DNA of 64,000 bases from Macrotrachela quadricornifera (GCA_022393335.1 JAJEKB010021931.1:962643-1026642); one strand, 5' to 3'. Shown: positions 11,117 to 23,952, numbered from the stretch's first letter. The notes: generated by a model from the sequence alone, not told the origin. Made by a program: numbers and translations.

Positions 11117-11924
11117 TTAACTACAATAAACTGCACGAAAACGACCAGAAGCTGAATTTTTTTCTGTTAACCATATAATTTCACCTTTTGTGACAGATTC
11201 CAGTTGACTATCGATATTCATATCATGATCACTCATATTAGAATCAGATAGATCAGATGAATCATCCTCTTTTGAAACAAATTCATTAGTGGATGTGTCA
11301 TCGGACTCAGTTTCAGAAATAGAATAATCTGGATCTGAATCTATTCCATTATCCTCAGAAATGTTGCTATCAAATTGAGTAGTATCATCTGGAAGTAGAG
11401 CTTCTCGAATTCTTTTCAAGTGTGACTTAGTCGTCATTTTTTATCTGAAAAAATGATAAAGAGATTCAAATTTTTCTGCTTCCAATAGTTATTCAGTTTT
11501 AGCTTTTAGTTTCGTCTCACAACAGGAAAGATAGTTACCACTGTCGTGACTAACAATGGCATAAGACGTATTTTGATCGGAATATGATAAAATCTTTTAA
11601 ATAACAATAGGAAAAAGTATATGAATCACTATTAGACATAAAGAATTAACCAATATTCAGTGATTAGATTCGAAATACAATAGATGGCAGACATAATAAG
11701 AATTAAAATCATACCTATAACACGAAAGCTGTTTGGGGTCCATGAGGACCCACCCTTTATTTTATGTTCTTACAGACTTAATCACGAAACTTAATGTCTC
11801 TTATGTATCTTTAGGAGACTAACGATTAGAAAAAAAGTCGTCCCAAAAAGATTAAGTCTTAACGAAAAAAAAAACAAAATAGAGCATTGTGGGTCCTGTT
11901 TGACCTCCTAACAGCGTCGAAGAG
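11117..11924 (-). pseudogene. piggyBac-like transposon remnant (5' end and transposase N-terminus)
   Basis: On the complement a TTAA (11925-11928) is followed by CTCTTCGACGCTG. Further in come GGGTCC/GGACCC palindromic repeats (GGGTCCATGAGGACCC near 11737-11752), a configuration common near piggyBac ends. About 300 nt inside, an ORF of 106 residues (11437-11117) has a strongly acidic Ser/Asp-rich start (DSDPDYSISETESDDTSTNE) and ends with a short basic/aromatic stretch (ESVTKGEIIWLTEK). That is the typical composition of piggyBac transposase N-termini. The catalytic DDD core is missing: the ORF stops at 11117 next to an unrelated G-tract. The element is therefore 3'-truncated. The end resembles that of the TTAA element at 1389. 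Confidence 0.45.
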
Positions 11925-11929
11925 TTAAA

Positions 11930-13500
11930 AGATTTAATTTAAGAAATCGTTTTGAATTATATAGAGTTTGTGCAATTTTTAGAGAACGTGAGTTTTTGTT
12001 GAATAAAGTGGAAAAATCTGATCTTAAATGAATTAAAATTGAAAAAATTCTTTTGCAACGAATTAAATGATGCTGATAATCCAAGAGCAAGGGGTTTGAA
12101 AAAAATGACAAAGTACGAGTTTTATAGATTACATGTTAGTGCTGTAGACAAATGTGTTTGCTATTTAAGGATAAGACCTAATGGAACTATATTCAACAGA
12201 GTTTTAAAAAGTGCTTCTAATATAGATTATCAATAGACAATTTTGTTTTGGTTGAAACATTTTTTGCCAGATTAAGAGCAGAATGACATTTGTGCAAGAA
12301 AATTTCATCACTAGTTGAACGCAATTATGCCCACGTAACTGATCTGTTTTATAACTCTCGTAGGATGATTTCGTACCTAGATATACAACAGCTCACAGCG
12401 CGTGACCTATCGTATATCTATTCCTATACCGCCCTTCGAACTGCAGTGACTGAAACTTCTCTGTATGAATATAATTGTTTTATATTTTCCTGAGTTATAG
12501 AAAATTTAAAGGAAAAATAAAGATTGGAATCAGATTTTATTGCCGTAGTTCGAGAGGAATCTGTTGAACATCTCGATGATTTAAAAATACAGTGCTGTAC
12601 TTGAGCATTTGATTATTTTTCCCAAGCATAATCTATTTTTAAGTATTAGTCATTACTGCCTACTCATACCAATGTTGTGGAGAATGAAAGACTTATTCAA
12701 CAAGTTAAAGAATATCTTCATCAATAACAAGGTAATTATTCATATTAGAATGATTATGACTATCTCAGGAAAAACCAGAGGATTAAATTTATTGATTCTG
12801 GTTCATTGATATATAAATAAATTTAAAAGAAATTAAGCAAAAATTTTTTTCATCAACGTATAAATCATAAAAATCAATGGATAAAGCTTATCCATCAGAT
12901 CTTGATTTGGCTACACAGTAATTTTACAATACTATAATGTCTAATATTTAGATGAGATATCAATTTTGAGAATAGATGACGTTAATAGTCATACAAAAAA
13001 TGATTCCGATTTCTTCTTTATTCAAAATCTTTCCCAAGACTCTCATTGAACTGGATAAAGTATTTCTATTTTGAATTTTCATTTCAGTTTTTGTAATTGA
13101 CAAATCTTCTCTGTAAAAATCTAGTTTTGGCCAAGGCAACGACGTTTATAAGAATATTTCGTCAATACTTTTGAGTGTTGTCGTTGAAATACTTTCTTCC
13201 ACATTGTTACACATTGCTTTTACAATTTTTTAAATGAGAGAAAAGCATGAGCCGACATGCAAACATACGACTGTTATTTTTTCCCGAGGAAAAAATGCTT
13301 GTCGCCATACTATGCGTAGGTTAAATTGTATGCTTATTTCACTCGATAGAAGCGCAAAGGACTTTTTAAAAGTGATATTTTGGTATAAAAACTGATTTGA
13401 CATGTAAGCTATGCTTCAACATTCGATATCTATCAAGATTTAATTGTGGAAACTTATACCGATACCTGCTATGTATCAATTTTCTAAGATGCGGTCTTAT
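11930..13500. other. No recognised gene; short ORF fragments
   Basis: Forward frames near 12039-12236 and 12290-12493 give 65-67-residue ORFs with somewhat protein-like composition (for example VDKCVCYLRIRPNGTIFNRV) but with stops between them. They may be relics of one decayed reading frame. I cannot assign a family. Confidence 0.3.
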
Positions 13501-13502
13501 AT

Positions 13503-13869
13503 ACAGAGTGACCCATAAGTAACCTAACCGGACTATAAAAAATGAATATCTTCATTACTGCTCGCGCAAACGAGCTAGGTTTTCTACCAATAATAGAGCC
13601 AGAGCCATGTATAGACTTTATATCCATAAAGGCATGTCCAGAGGGGCCCTTCGTAAAGTGTCACTATTGGCCTCAACAAGAGAAATCTTACTTTTGCACA
13701 GATAGAAAGAAAAACAATATACTTAACAGAACGTTTCTCTAGACATGCCTTTATAGATATGAAGCTTGAACATGTCTCTATTATTGGTAAAAACTCTAGC
13801 TCGTTTGTGCGTGCTGTAATATAGATATTCAATTTTTATTCCGATAAACTGACTCTTCGGCCACCCTGT
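13503..13869. mobile_element. Foldback element with ACAGRGTGRCC termini
   Basis: The left end ACAGAGTGACCCATAAGTAA and the right end (inverted) ACAGGGTGGCCGAAGAGTCA open about 150-bp arms that pair with each other. Shared arm phrases include 'TCTAGACATGCCTTTATAGATAT' in the right arm and its complement-like 'ATATCCATAAAGGCATGTCCAGA' in the left. TA dinucleotides flank both ends, as for Tc1/mariner-type insertions. Confidence 0.6.
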
Positions 13870-13934
13870 GTATTGTTTTTTTCTATCTACGAAAAAGTAA
13901 AATTTTCTTGTTCAGGTCAATAGTGATGCTTCAT

Positions 13935-14076
13935 GAAGGGTCTCTCTAGACATGTCTTTATAGATATAAAGTCTATACATGCCTCGGTTACTAATAAAAA
14001 AAATCAGCCTCTTTGCTCGAGCCGCGAGAGATATTCAATCTTTTTTGTCGGTTGCATTACTTGTGGGCCACCCTGT
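13935..14076. mobile_element. Single arm of the ACAGGGTGGCC foldback family
   Basis: The sequence from TCTCTAGACATGTCTTTATAGATAT to GGGCCACCCTGT repeats the right arm of the element ending at 13869. The opposite arm is absent. Confidence 0.55.
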
Positions 14077-14190
14077 AGTTTATTTTTCTTTTTCTTGTTG
14101 CAGTCAATGAAACATTTTAATTTTTCTCGCCTACAACAACAGGGAAGTAAAAACGTGTGACACTAAAGTTGGTTTTTTCCAAGTACAGTT

Positions 14191-14400
14191 TTATTGACAT
14201 AACACATTTGTTTGTACATTTGACAACATAAATAAAACTCCAATAAATTGACGTCGTATACAGATACAAAACACAGCTAATTTTACAAAACCCTCGTCGG
14301 TTTCATTATGGTAAGACTCAAAAGTAATACAGAACATTGAATCATTATAATAAAAGCTTCCTCGACATTTATTTGATTTTTTCCAACTGTTACAGCTCAA
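14191..14400 (-). pseudogene. FLYWCH-type zinc-finger fragment
   Basis: A complement-strand frame reads WKKSNKCRGSFYYND..SYHNETDEGFVKLAVF. The tryptophan, a Cys in 'KCRGS' and a histidine in 'YHNETDEG' have the spacing of a FLYWCH zinc finger, followed by the 'VKLA.F...IRRQ' tail often seen after it. FLYWCH domains commonly accompany Mutator-like transposases. No transposase core is adjacent, so this is probably a relic. The usual second His (HNH) reads HNE, a further sign of decay. Confidence 0.4.
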
Positions 14401-14680
14401 AAAGAAATCAATTATTACTGTGCGAGTGAAGATAATGGCTCAATTAAATCTTTCGTTAAAAAACAAAATATGTCAGATTTTACGGCAAATAGTATTTGCG
14501 AATAATTAAATAAATTATTTAATCTACGAGGTCAATATAGTATTGTGAAAGTAATGAAGGAACTATCAAAGTATTATCTAAAGCATACTGATTTAGAGGA
14601 AACATATGAAAAGGAGTTGTACGAAAATGAATTATTCACAAAGTTGCGAACTGAAATCTTTTTAGTATGGCCATTCTTTC
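14401..14680 (+). other. Short coding-like stretch, unassigned
   Basis: A forward frame is open except for one stop and reads like protein (VKVMKELSKYYLKHTDLEET, then FTKLRTEIFLVWP). No family is recognised. It may be a decayed exon cut off by the large inverted repeat that starts at 14877. Confidence 0.25.
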
Positions 14681-14876
14681 ACTGAAAGGATGGTTCGCTG
14701 ATCCATTCACTTAGAAAGTAACCGCTAACTTTATTATCTCTTCATTTTGCTATACAATCCATTGCTTCGCTTCCACTGTAGTTAAATGTTTTCTTCCATT
14801 TAACACACTCATTCTGACAGAAAGACTTGTAGTTCAAGAAATTACGCAGACACAATGTAATTACTGATGCTTCATG

Positions 14877-16516
14877 TAAGGAAAGTTAACAGCCGATTCG
14901 AGTATTTCCCATGACTATTCGTTTGAGAGCCTAAACCACAAATGAAGACTAGCAAACCATCTACAACTTGAAGAGCTCTATTTGACAGTGACATCAGATT
15001 CTACCAAACTTTTATAGAATTGGCAAAAAACTCGAAATGAACCATAACGCCCATAAATATTAAATATCATTTGCCATAAAATCAATGACGATTCGCGTGA
15101 GTATGTACGCTTCTTATGAATCATACTTTGTTCGATAGAAAATTTCACGCTCTATCTAATGGTATATAATTCATCCTAATAAAAATTCCTTATAGACCAC
15201 TAGGTTTCATGAAAACTTGGAAACCGAGTTTTCCAGAGTAGTTCGTATGATGATTGTCCCACATGCTCAAGTCACAGCTAAAAATCCCACCGTTCGATTC
15301 ACTGTCAAGACCTCTATCGAATGGTTTATAATTCATGTCCAAAGCAACAAAAGAAAATCTGTTTCACAACGACAGAAGATAACCCACCATAACCTAGCGC
15401 ATGTTTGGTTATACTCCAAACAATACATATCTCTACGTTCCGTTCCTATATATAAGCTATGTGCAAGTCAAGCATCATTCGATGCAGAATTTCAGGTTCT
15501 ATCGAATGATGTGTAATTTGCATATGGCTTATGCAACGAAATGAATTGTCATGAGAGCTAGTAGCGAGAATTGAGCCTATTATTGAGATTTCTCAGGGTT
15601 TGAAGGAGACAAAGTATCCCCCTACTAATCTTGACGTGTACATGTCATATAATATTCGATACAACCTGAAATTCTGCATCGAATGATGCTTGTGTCATGT
15701 CCATCGACCATGATTATCTCGTGTTCTGTTGTTATTCATTCTTTCACATACTCCATTCTCTCCTTTGCACATTTTCTTCCACCCTCACATTCTTTCTTCT
15801 GTTTGTTTCCTCCGTCTCTCTCATGAAGAAAGTATAAATAGCTGATATTTGTTTGTTTTGAGTGTGTGTTGTTTTCATCCTGTTTTCATCATCAGAACAA
15901 TAAAGGAGCAGCGTTAACAGCTTGACTTGCACATAGCTTATATATAGGAACGGAACGTAGAGATATGTATTGTTTGGAGTATAACCAAACATGCGCTAGG
16001 TTATGGTGGGTTATCTTCTGTCGTTGTGAAACAGATTTTCTTTTGTTGCTTTGGACATGAATTATAAACCATTCGATAGAGGTCTTGACAGTGAATCGAA
16101 CGGTGGGATTTTTAGCTGTGACTTGAGCATGTGGGACAATCATCATACGAACTACTCTGGAAAACTCGGTTTCCAAGTTTTCATGAAACCTAGTGGTCTA
16201 TAAGGAATTTTTATTAGGATGAATTATATACCATTAGATAGAGCGTGAAATTTTCTATCGAACAAAGTATGATTCATAAGAAGCGTACATACTCACGCGA
16301 ATCGTCATTGATTTTATGGCAAATGATATTTAATATTTATGGGCGTTATGGTTCATTTCGAGTTTTTTGCCAATTCTATAAAAGTTTGGTAGAATCTGAT
16401 GTCACTGTCAAATAGAGCTCTTCAAGTTGTAGATGGTTTGCTAGTCTTCATTTGTGGTTTAGGCTCTCAGACGAATAGTCATGGGAAATACTCAGATCGG
16501 CTACTAACGTTCCTTA
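14877..16516. repeat. Large inverted repeat with about 600-bp arms
   Basis: The left arm (14877 to about 15472) is the near-exact complement of the right arm (about 15918-16516). The same 86-residue ORF starting METEFSRVVRMM appears forward at 15217 and reverse at 16176. The loop (about 440 bp) has its own nested inverted repeat: CATCATTCGATGCAGAATTT near 15473 and its complement near 15665-15690. Arms this long and similar suggest a recent foldback transposon or inverted duplication. It ends about 40 bp before the splice acceptor of the ART-TPR gene. Confidence 0.88.
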
Positions 16517-16556
16517 TATTGATAACTCATTTAATCTGTTGTTTGGATCTATTTAG

Positions 16557-19500
16557 TCGACCAAGAGAGTACTTGAACAGACCGAGTATGAAGAAGACTC
16601 TACCAAGATTATCAAAAAACATGCTAAAGAAATCAATCATGTCCCACTTATACAGGACAAAGATGATTTTATTCTTGTCTGGTGTCGTGATCAGCCTGCA
16701 TCAGATGACATTATTGAAACTTTACAACTGCTATGTCTCGATATTCATTACTATCAAGATTCAACCAGTTGCATCTCATATATTGATTCTCTCAATGCAA
16801 AACAGCAAGTGTTTCTTATTGTTTCAACATTATTCACTTCACTTGAAGAAATTCATAGTAAGCGTCAAGTTGATACAGTATTTATATATGAGCGCGAAGC
16901 TACACAATTATCTGACACTACTGTTATTGAGAAATACTCCAAAGTGATCACGGTCTTTGGTGATTTGAATGATCTTGCTGAATCGATAAGGAAGGCGGGT
17001 ATGGAACTTATTAAATATCATCAAGTATTCAACATCTACAACCACAAACAAAAAGCACTTTGTAATTTATCAGCAAGCTCGTCATCATTTCTCTGGTTTC
17101 AGTTATTCAAAAACATGCTTACCGGTTCACCAAACGACTCTAAACAGAACGAAACAGATAGGATTGATTCTAAAAAGAACATGATTCAACGATGCTATGA
17201 TTATTATCGACACAATTCAACACAAATAAAGAACATATCGAACTTTGAAATTAACTACCAGGCATCGAACGCAATTCGTTGGTATACCAGCGACTCATTC
17301 ATATACAAGCTTATCAATAAAGCACTGCGTACTGAAGACATTGAAGTATTGCATACATTTCGCTTTTTTATTATCGATCTTTGCATCAATTTGGCTGAGA
17401 AACATAAGGAAATGCTTGATCTTGCCGTTGACTTACCATCAGTCCTTTATCGTGGAACTCAGATGACTAAAGAAGAAATTGATTCTCTGAAACAAAATGA
17501 AGACTGTCTTATTGCTGCCAATGGATTTCTCTCGACCACCCGTAAACGCAATGTTGCAAAAATGTTTGCTGGCTCGGGTAAGTTAATAGTTTGATTCTCA
17601 CGCTAAACGATACAATGAATCAATGTCTTCGGTTACTTATAACGATCATACGGATGCTTGTAACAGGAACTTTTCCATGGCAGAGTAGAATATGCAGAAA
17701 GAGAACTCATTAGAAACAAATAGTTCGCTAGTAGTATACCTTTAAATAGGGTCCGACGGAGTTGCTCCGATCTCTATTTTTTTCCCGAACCCAGTCTCAA
17801 TCCCGTCGGGATCGAGATCGAAATCCTGAATCCTAGTGCAACGGGATTGGGATCGGGACGGGATGAAACTTTTCGTGACTTAGCTAATTGTTTCATATTG
17901 AAATACGACGTTCTGTTTATTCTAAAATTCAACATAATCTTTCGTAAAAATAGAACTAGAAACCACAGATATACATGTCAAGAAAAACAATGTTCATAAG
18001 AGATAAATAAGTAAGATAGAAGAAACAACAAGTTTTGATCACTCTTTGAGTTCTTCTTCATTTGACACGATATTATTATTTTGGATTCAATGTTTCTTCG
18101 ATGTCGAAAGGTGTCTGTTGTTCACCTTCATGTTCGTTGTCATACTCACATTCATTGATTGACTCTCGTTTTCGGCTATCTCCTTTTATTTTTCATCTAA
18201 TTGCTTTTTGAAGGCTTTTGCAGAGAAAGATAAGTTTTTAAAGTTTGTCTGCACGAAGTCGATTCCGATTATCTGCCATTGCCATCTTTGAACATGAAAA
18301 CAATCTTTTCACTCCGGTGTTCAAAACCTGTATGGCTACTCAGGTCGAACAATCCGGCTCGGAAACGGTCAGTTCTGGGCAATTCCGAAAATTTCATAGA
18401 AGTAGTATTCCGATGAAAAGATCCGGTGTCAGGATTTGTCCGGTTTCACTCGAAACCGACAGGAACTTGTGAAAACCGTCAGCCGGATACGATCACCGGA
18501 ATACTGTTTCTATGTTCCACCGATTTTCGATGTTTTCCTGCCGGAAACGGTGATTTTTCCTTCTCTTTTCGGCTGGTTCTGACCGTCTCCTGAAGCTGGA
18601 ATCTTCGACCTACCCAGTGAGTTCAGGAAACGGCATCTGTGGATTTTAAACTATTTATATTGACTAAAATACGCGTTAATCACACCGAAACGCCATTTCA
18701 AAGCAAAAAAATAGTTGGAAAATAGCTTCCAAAACGGCGTTTCGGTGTGATAAACGAGTATTTTGGTCAATATAAATAGTTTAAAACGCACAGATGCCGT
18801 TTCCAGAACTCACTGGGTAGGTGATACTTTGCGCGTAAGTGAATGTATATTTGAAAATCGATGCTGATGCTGCTCGAAGAAGAAAATAATTTTTTATCTA
18901 GATTATATTGATGTGGATAGTGATAATATGATTACACAGTATTAGATATACTGTCCTCAATCATATGATCTCTTTCTTTCGTTTCTGTCCTGCTCCTCCA
19001 CCATATTGATTTGTCCGTATTGGTCTTGTCTTTGACCTTTCCTCTCGTCTTCCTTTTAATGTATTGAAATGTTTTATCTGCCTCGAATAAATATTCTGTC
19101 TTTCACTTGATCGATTAGTTTGGTATAGCATCTGACTGGCAAAATTCAGAATATTGCGTTATACGCTTCGATGCCAGCTTTCCACCAACAAATAACAATA
19201 CCATGAAGTGCTATTGAGTAGTGCCTCATTCAACATATGTGTTTAAAGACTAATTCTGGCAGATTCAGAAAAATCGAGTTTAACAGGGACCGGGAGGGAT
19301 TTTCCTGTTAAAAATCAGGATCGGTATCGGGATCCCGAAAGAGTATTTTATAGGAATCGAGATCAGGACAGGTTTTGCTCAAGCGGAACATGATCGAAAT
19401 CGGATAAAAATATCCGAGCCCGTCGGACCCTATCTTTAAGACATTCTTTTTTCGAAGTCTGAAGTTACGAAACGTCATCCTCAGACAGCTTATTGTAACA

Positions 19501-21379
19501 GACTATTTGACCGTATCTTCTCTTGCGTAAAAACCCGTCTCATTCTACGATTAATGTTATATATTCTATCGCTATTTCTACAGAAAGACGACGACAATGG
19601 TTTGGTCCCAGGACGGGACACATAGGTTTGTAGAGAGAAATTTTCTATCCAATGATATATATCTTATCTAATTCTGTTGTACACCATGGGAAGATGAATT
19701 TTGGCTTGTATCTATACGGTGTTCATCATACTTTAGAATGCGCCAACATCAAGATTATACAGATTCAAGCCAAAATCCACTCTTTCACGATGCACGACAG
19801 AATTTGATAAGATATATACCATTGAGTAGAGACATTTTTTTTGTATAAACGTATGTATGTCCTGATTTGGGTTCAAAAATTGACCCAAAACTTGTCGTCG
19901 TCTTTTCAATAGAGGACGATCATTTTACTTTTTCTAGGAGTGATGCCATCCCGACGGCGGGGTCAACTACATGCAGTTGTGTTCGAACTTATCTTACCAA
20001 CAAGCGTCAAATCAGCCGTGTTTGCTGATATTTCCAATTTGAGCCAGATGGTGGATGAAAAAGAAGTTCTGTTTGATATCGGCACCACGTTCATTATAAC
20101 CAATGTTGTTATGGACGAGACGGAACAGAACTGGGTAGTTCGATTGACTGCCACAGACAAAGGGCATGATATCGTCACCAAAGAATATATTGATTTTTAT
20201 CGAGAACGCATGATTTCCCATTCATCCACTGTTAAGTTGGGTGAATTTCTCATTATCATCGGTCAGTATGAAAAAGCTCGAAGCTACTTTACTGATTTAC
20301 TCAAATTAAGCGATCAAGATAACGTTTATATTTTGTACAATCTCGCTTGGATAGATCATTGTCAAGGAAGATATCATGAAGCTCGAAAGAAATTAGTCGA
20401 GGCTTATGATGATGAAAACGCCCGTGAGTCACGTTGCCAAAGAAAATTACGCGATATCTTAATTGACATTGGAGCTAATTATCTGGTCATGGGTAAATAC
20501 GAGCAAGGCTTGAAGTATTTTCGACAAGCAGAAGAAATCGCGCCAACTCCATCAATTTTTAATAATATAGGATTGGCATACAAGTATCAGTGTCGATATG
20601 ATGATGCGCTAGAATATTTCAATAAGGCAGTTGAGCTCTACAAGAGTGAATGGCCACATGGACACCATCGAATAGGTACTACAATGGACAATATAGGACG
20701 AGTTTACAACAACAAAGGTGAGTACAGTAAAGCGCTTGAATATCATTTGGAAGGACTTCAGATAAAACTAAAAACACTTCCCGAAGACCACATGGATATT
20801 GGCATTAGTTTTAATAATGTTGGCTTTACGCATGACAATTTGGAACAATATGACGAAGCGTTGACATATTATCAGCGTGCTCTCGATGTATATCAAAAAT
20901 GTTTACCAGAAATTCATCAGGAATTAGGAATCTTGCTTGATAATATGGCAATCACCTATCGCTGTAACAAACAGTTCGACGAATGTCTTGAGTATCATCG
21001 TAAAGCACTATACATCAAAGAGCGTATAGAACCAATTAATCGTCTGTCACTAGCTCAAACATTAAATAATTTAGGGGTAGCACTCGTTACCTATAAACAG
21101 GACGATGAGGACAACGATCAAGAAGCATTCAATTACTTTCAACGAGCGCTCGCTATGCATGATGCCAATGGTTCAGTTCAGAGTTCAGACGCGGCTATAA
21201 CTTTATATCAAAATGGGAGACTACATGATCGGCGGCAAGAATATCAACGGGCTCACGACTTTTATACCCAAGCTCTTAATATTCAGCAATGTATCTTACC
21301 GAAAAATCATCCTGCAATTCTCAAAACGCAGGCAGCAATGAATCAACTCAAAGTTAAATCTGAGCAACCAAAAAACTGA
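16557..21379 (+). CDS. NAD:arginine ADP-ribosyltransferase with Rossmann-like N-domain and C-terminal TPRs (5' end missing)
   Basis: Visible exons: 16557-17577 and 19938-21379, joined in phase 1; 820 residues. The 2360-nt intron is GTAAGT..TTCTAG. Residues about 40-150 form a Rossmann-like module (DDFILVWCRDQ.., QQVFLIVS, VDTVFIYE). Residues about 160-410 form an ART domain with all three signature elements: Arg-299 in LYRGTQM, Ser-326 in NGFLSTT, and the E-x-E pair Glu-381/Glu-383 in DEKEVLF. Arginine-specific mono-ADP-ribosylation is therefore expected. Residues about 437-815 are kinesin-light-chain-like TPRs (for example NNIGLAYKYQCRYDDALEYF), for partner binding. There is no Met in the first visible exon before the module, and an acceptor (branch-like TACTAAC, then ATTTAG) precedes it. 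An upstream exon must exist or has been displaced by the inverted repeat at 14877-16516. The intron carries a 1688-bp transposon and a foldback. No disabling change is seen in the visible part. Confidence 0.8.
17746..19433. mobile_element. 1688-bp TIR element inside the ART gene intron
   Basis: Perfect 14-bp terminal inverted repeats ATAGGGTCCGACGG (left) and CCGTCGGACCCTAT (right) are flanked by a direct CTTTAA at 17740-17745 and 19434-19439, read as a 6-bp target duplication. Subterminal GATCGGGA/TCCCGAT-rich blocks are loosely inverted. No transposase frame is present, so it is non-autonomous. It holds a nested foldback at 18608-18822. Confidence 0.75.
18608..18822. repeat. Foldback element nested in the intronic transposon
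   Basis: Arms of about 90 bp: ACCTACCCAGTGAGTTC..GGAAACGGCATCTG on the left pairs with CAGATGCCGTTTCC..GAACTCACTGGGTAGGT on the right. Inner blocks such as TCACACCGAAACGCC and GGCGTTTCGGTGTGA also pair. The spacer is about 30 bp. Confidence 0.85.
19644..19830. repeat. Second foldback in the ART intron
   Basis: TCTATCCAATGATATATATC..GATGAATTTTGGCTTG pairs with CAAGCCAAAATCCA..GATATATACCATTGAGTAGA. Arms are about 70 bp. The 'TCTATCGAATGGTATATAAT' phrase also occurs in the arms of the large inverted repeat at 14877-16516, suggesting relatedness. Confidence 0.65.
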
Positions 21380-22529
21380 CATCTTGACTGAGTATTCTTT
21401 CTGTTAAAACAAAACAGACGAAAAGTACGTCATCATCAAAATAGACTAAAAAGGACACAATGTAGTGGCATAACTTTTTAATACTTTTCCTTATCTTTGT
21501 TTCAGTATATGTTTCCATTTTCTATTATTATTTTCTCTTTATTCACTAATCTATTAGTTTTTATCCCGTACATATTTCAATACATCACCACATCATACAG
21601 GTATTGCTGTGTTTTTTTAATAAGTTCTTATATGTTCTTTCTGTCTATCGTATAACTTGATCCCTTATTTCTTTCCTTTTCGCGTACTAATAAACTCGGT
21701 ATTCGTCTTAACTTTTCTTTTGTCCGAACTATATGGCAGTTTGAAACGTAATGTGAAGTTTGATTAAAACCCAGATACAAATAAATCTCAAACGAAAATC
21801 TCTTCGCGTTGAACAATAGTTAACTATGTAATTGCTAATATCCATTTAAAAAAAAAACAGGGGGCTCCGTAAGAACCCATGTGCCTTGAACCGGACAAAG
21901 CTGCGGATAAACCGGCGGTTTATCCCAATTACACACCGGTTTAGAAATGTTATCGACGGTTTACTGCGATATTATATCAATTTTTTTTCTTCTATCCATA
22001 TTACGTCAGCCCATCTTGAAAAATAGAGTTTCAATATTTGTTTGTCACGGTGCTCACAAAAATTGCCGTCTCAATCAGAAAAAATTATGGTTTTTTTAAC
22101 AAAACATATGAAAACTCCCGTTTGCAGATTCATTATCAACTTATACATCTTTAACATTGTTCTGATCAACAGAGACCGAGACTCATTCTCATCCTCAGAG
22201 CACGTTCATAAAAAATAAATGCTTTTGAATAATCTCCCATATTTTTGTTCACTGAAAAGATGCAGTTGTAAGAAAACGCTAATAGAGACCGATTTGTGGG
22301 TTGTCCATACTCGTTAATTCCAACTGACTTCTCGCGGAAAGAAAGAGCGTTTCAACACTCTTTCATGTTATTATATACTAGATCCGTACTGTTATATGTT
22401 CTAGCTAATGGCAAATCATTCTGAGAAACAACTTTTTCCTTGATATCCAAGGTTTTTTCTAAGTATGTAAGAGATACGCACGCGTTTGCGGCATGGGTCT
22501 TCCTTGGAATCGCATGAATTATACTTCAA
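21380..22529. other. Intergenic DNA downstream of the ART-TPR gene
   Basis: AT-rich, no convincing ORF. A GC-richer patch at 21868-21960 has CCGGCGGTTTATCC-type short repeats, possibly a transposon end. Confidence 0.4.
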
Positions 22530-23208
22530 TTTGTAGTACTTTCAATTTTCTATCGAATGCTATAGAAGTGAGGCTGGCTCTCACGAAAAACTATATCATC
22601 TGATCTTGGTTACTGTTCGGCTTTCAGGCATCTAATGGTCCTCGAAGGCAGATCTAGTAATGGCTCGTGAGCCAAACTTCAACAATATTATAGTGGTTCT
22701 TATATGAAACGACGCAGAATTGGATGCTCTTTCTAACCAACATAGATTGAATCGGCAGTGCTCTACAATACTTGAATGTTTTGAGCGATAACTGCACGAA
22801 TGGGTGTCTCATAGGAACTCAATGGTTTTCCTTGATTTGTAAGATTAGTAAGAAGATAATCAACAATAGTAGGTGGTCCAAATCAGCGTCTTATTCACCC
22901 TTACCCTTTAACTTTTTTATTCCGTGTGAATCAGACATACACTCTTGACTGGATTTATTTTATGTAGAATTAATAAAAGAAGAAGAAAAAAAATTGATTC
23001 TTGTATTTCAGCCATAAGTTTGGGTAAAGATGAGTTCAGTTCTAACGAAACACTAATCGCACAAATCAAGAGGACACACCCACATATATATATTACTCCT
23101 GGTTTTGTCGTGGGGTTTGATAGATGCTTAGCAAAATTTATTAAGACACACAAAAACATTTAAAAAAAGAAAAATGTTTGTGTCTAATGAAAAGAATGAT
23201 TGGATAAA

Positions 23209-23900
23209 TTATGTCGGAATAGATGCGACTGGGTTGACATATGCTACACTCATCTGTTGTTGTTGTTGTGCTTGTGGTGAGGAGAAAAATTGTAATCGAC
23301 ATTCTTGTGAAATGATAACCATAAAGCAGTAGACCGTAATAAAACCCATGCATGCACAAATCAAAGATACAATGATCAATGATTTTATTGTGGACAAATT
23401 AGAACTGATAGGTGTGGTTTCACCTAAATCATTGTTCCAATTAGCAAGTACCACAGAAAAGAAAACGATTCTTCGCACTAAAGAAATCATTTCATAAAAA
23501 CTCAAAATAAACACACTGGTCAAAGTATAAACTTGATGACGACAAACGATCATCACAAAAACACCTAAGGCTAACAAATAACCTCCAAAGATATCAGGAT
23601 CATAAACGATTTCATAATAAGCTCTAGAAAGAGATTTAAAATAATAAATATGATTAGTAAAGGGCATATAATGAATCGATTCTATTACGATCGACTGATT
23701 TTCGATAGTAAACCACCTTGACATCCGATAGCAATAATTCCAATAATTATGCTGCAAAATCCCATAAAATTTAATTTATTTGTATTGAATGCAGAGATAG
23801 GATTGAATAAAAACGAGGAAGATGACTGAGCCATCGTAGGATTATTGACATTATTAGGAAATGGCGTTAGAACAGTTGCAGATCCAGCAAATTGAGCCAT
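23209..23900 (-). CDS. Four-TM membrane protein, MS4A/CD20-like, copy 2
   Basis: Two exons on the complement: 23900-23717 and 23621-23209, with a 95-nt intron at the same position and phase as in the copy at 8350-9038; about 198 residues. TM1 reads LNFMGFCSIIIGIIAIGC; the three later TM segments and the VNPVASIPT terminus are conserved. Differences cluster in the loop between TM3 and TM4 (WNNDLGETTPISSN against WKNGFGETTSTGSN) and in TM4. The Gln run has one extra residue. Maintenance of both frames, splice sites and a TATA box suggests that both are, or recently were, functional. Confidence 0.65.
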
Positions 23901-23952
23901 TTTGTAGTTTGTCTAAAAACTGAAGATGAAGTCGAAAGACTTTCACTTGATA

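Noticed and set aside
15217..16176. Identical open frames of about 95 codons starting METEFSRVVRMM in opposite orientation
   Set aside because: They are the two arms of the large inverted repeat; sequence identity, not coding, explains their occurrence. No domain recognised.
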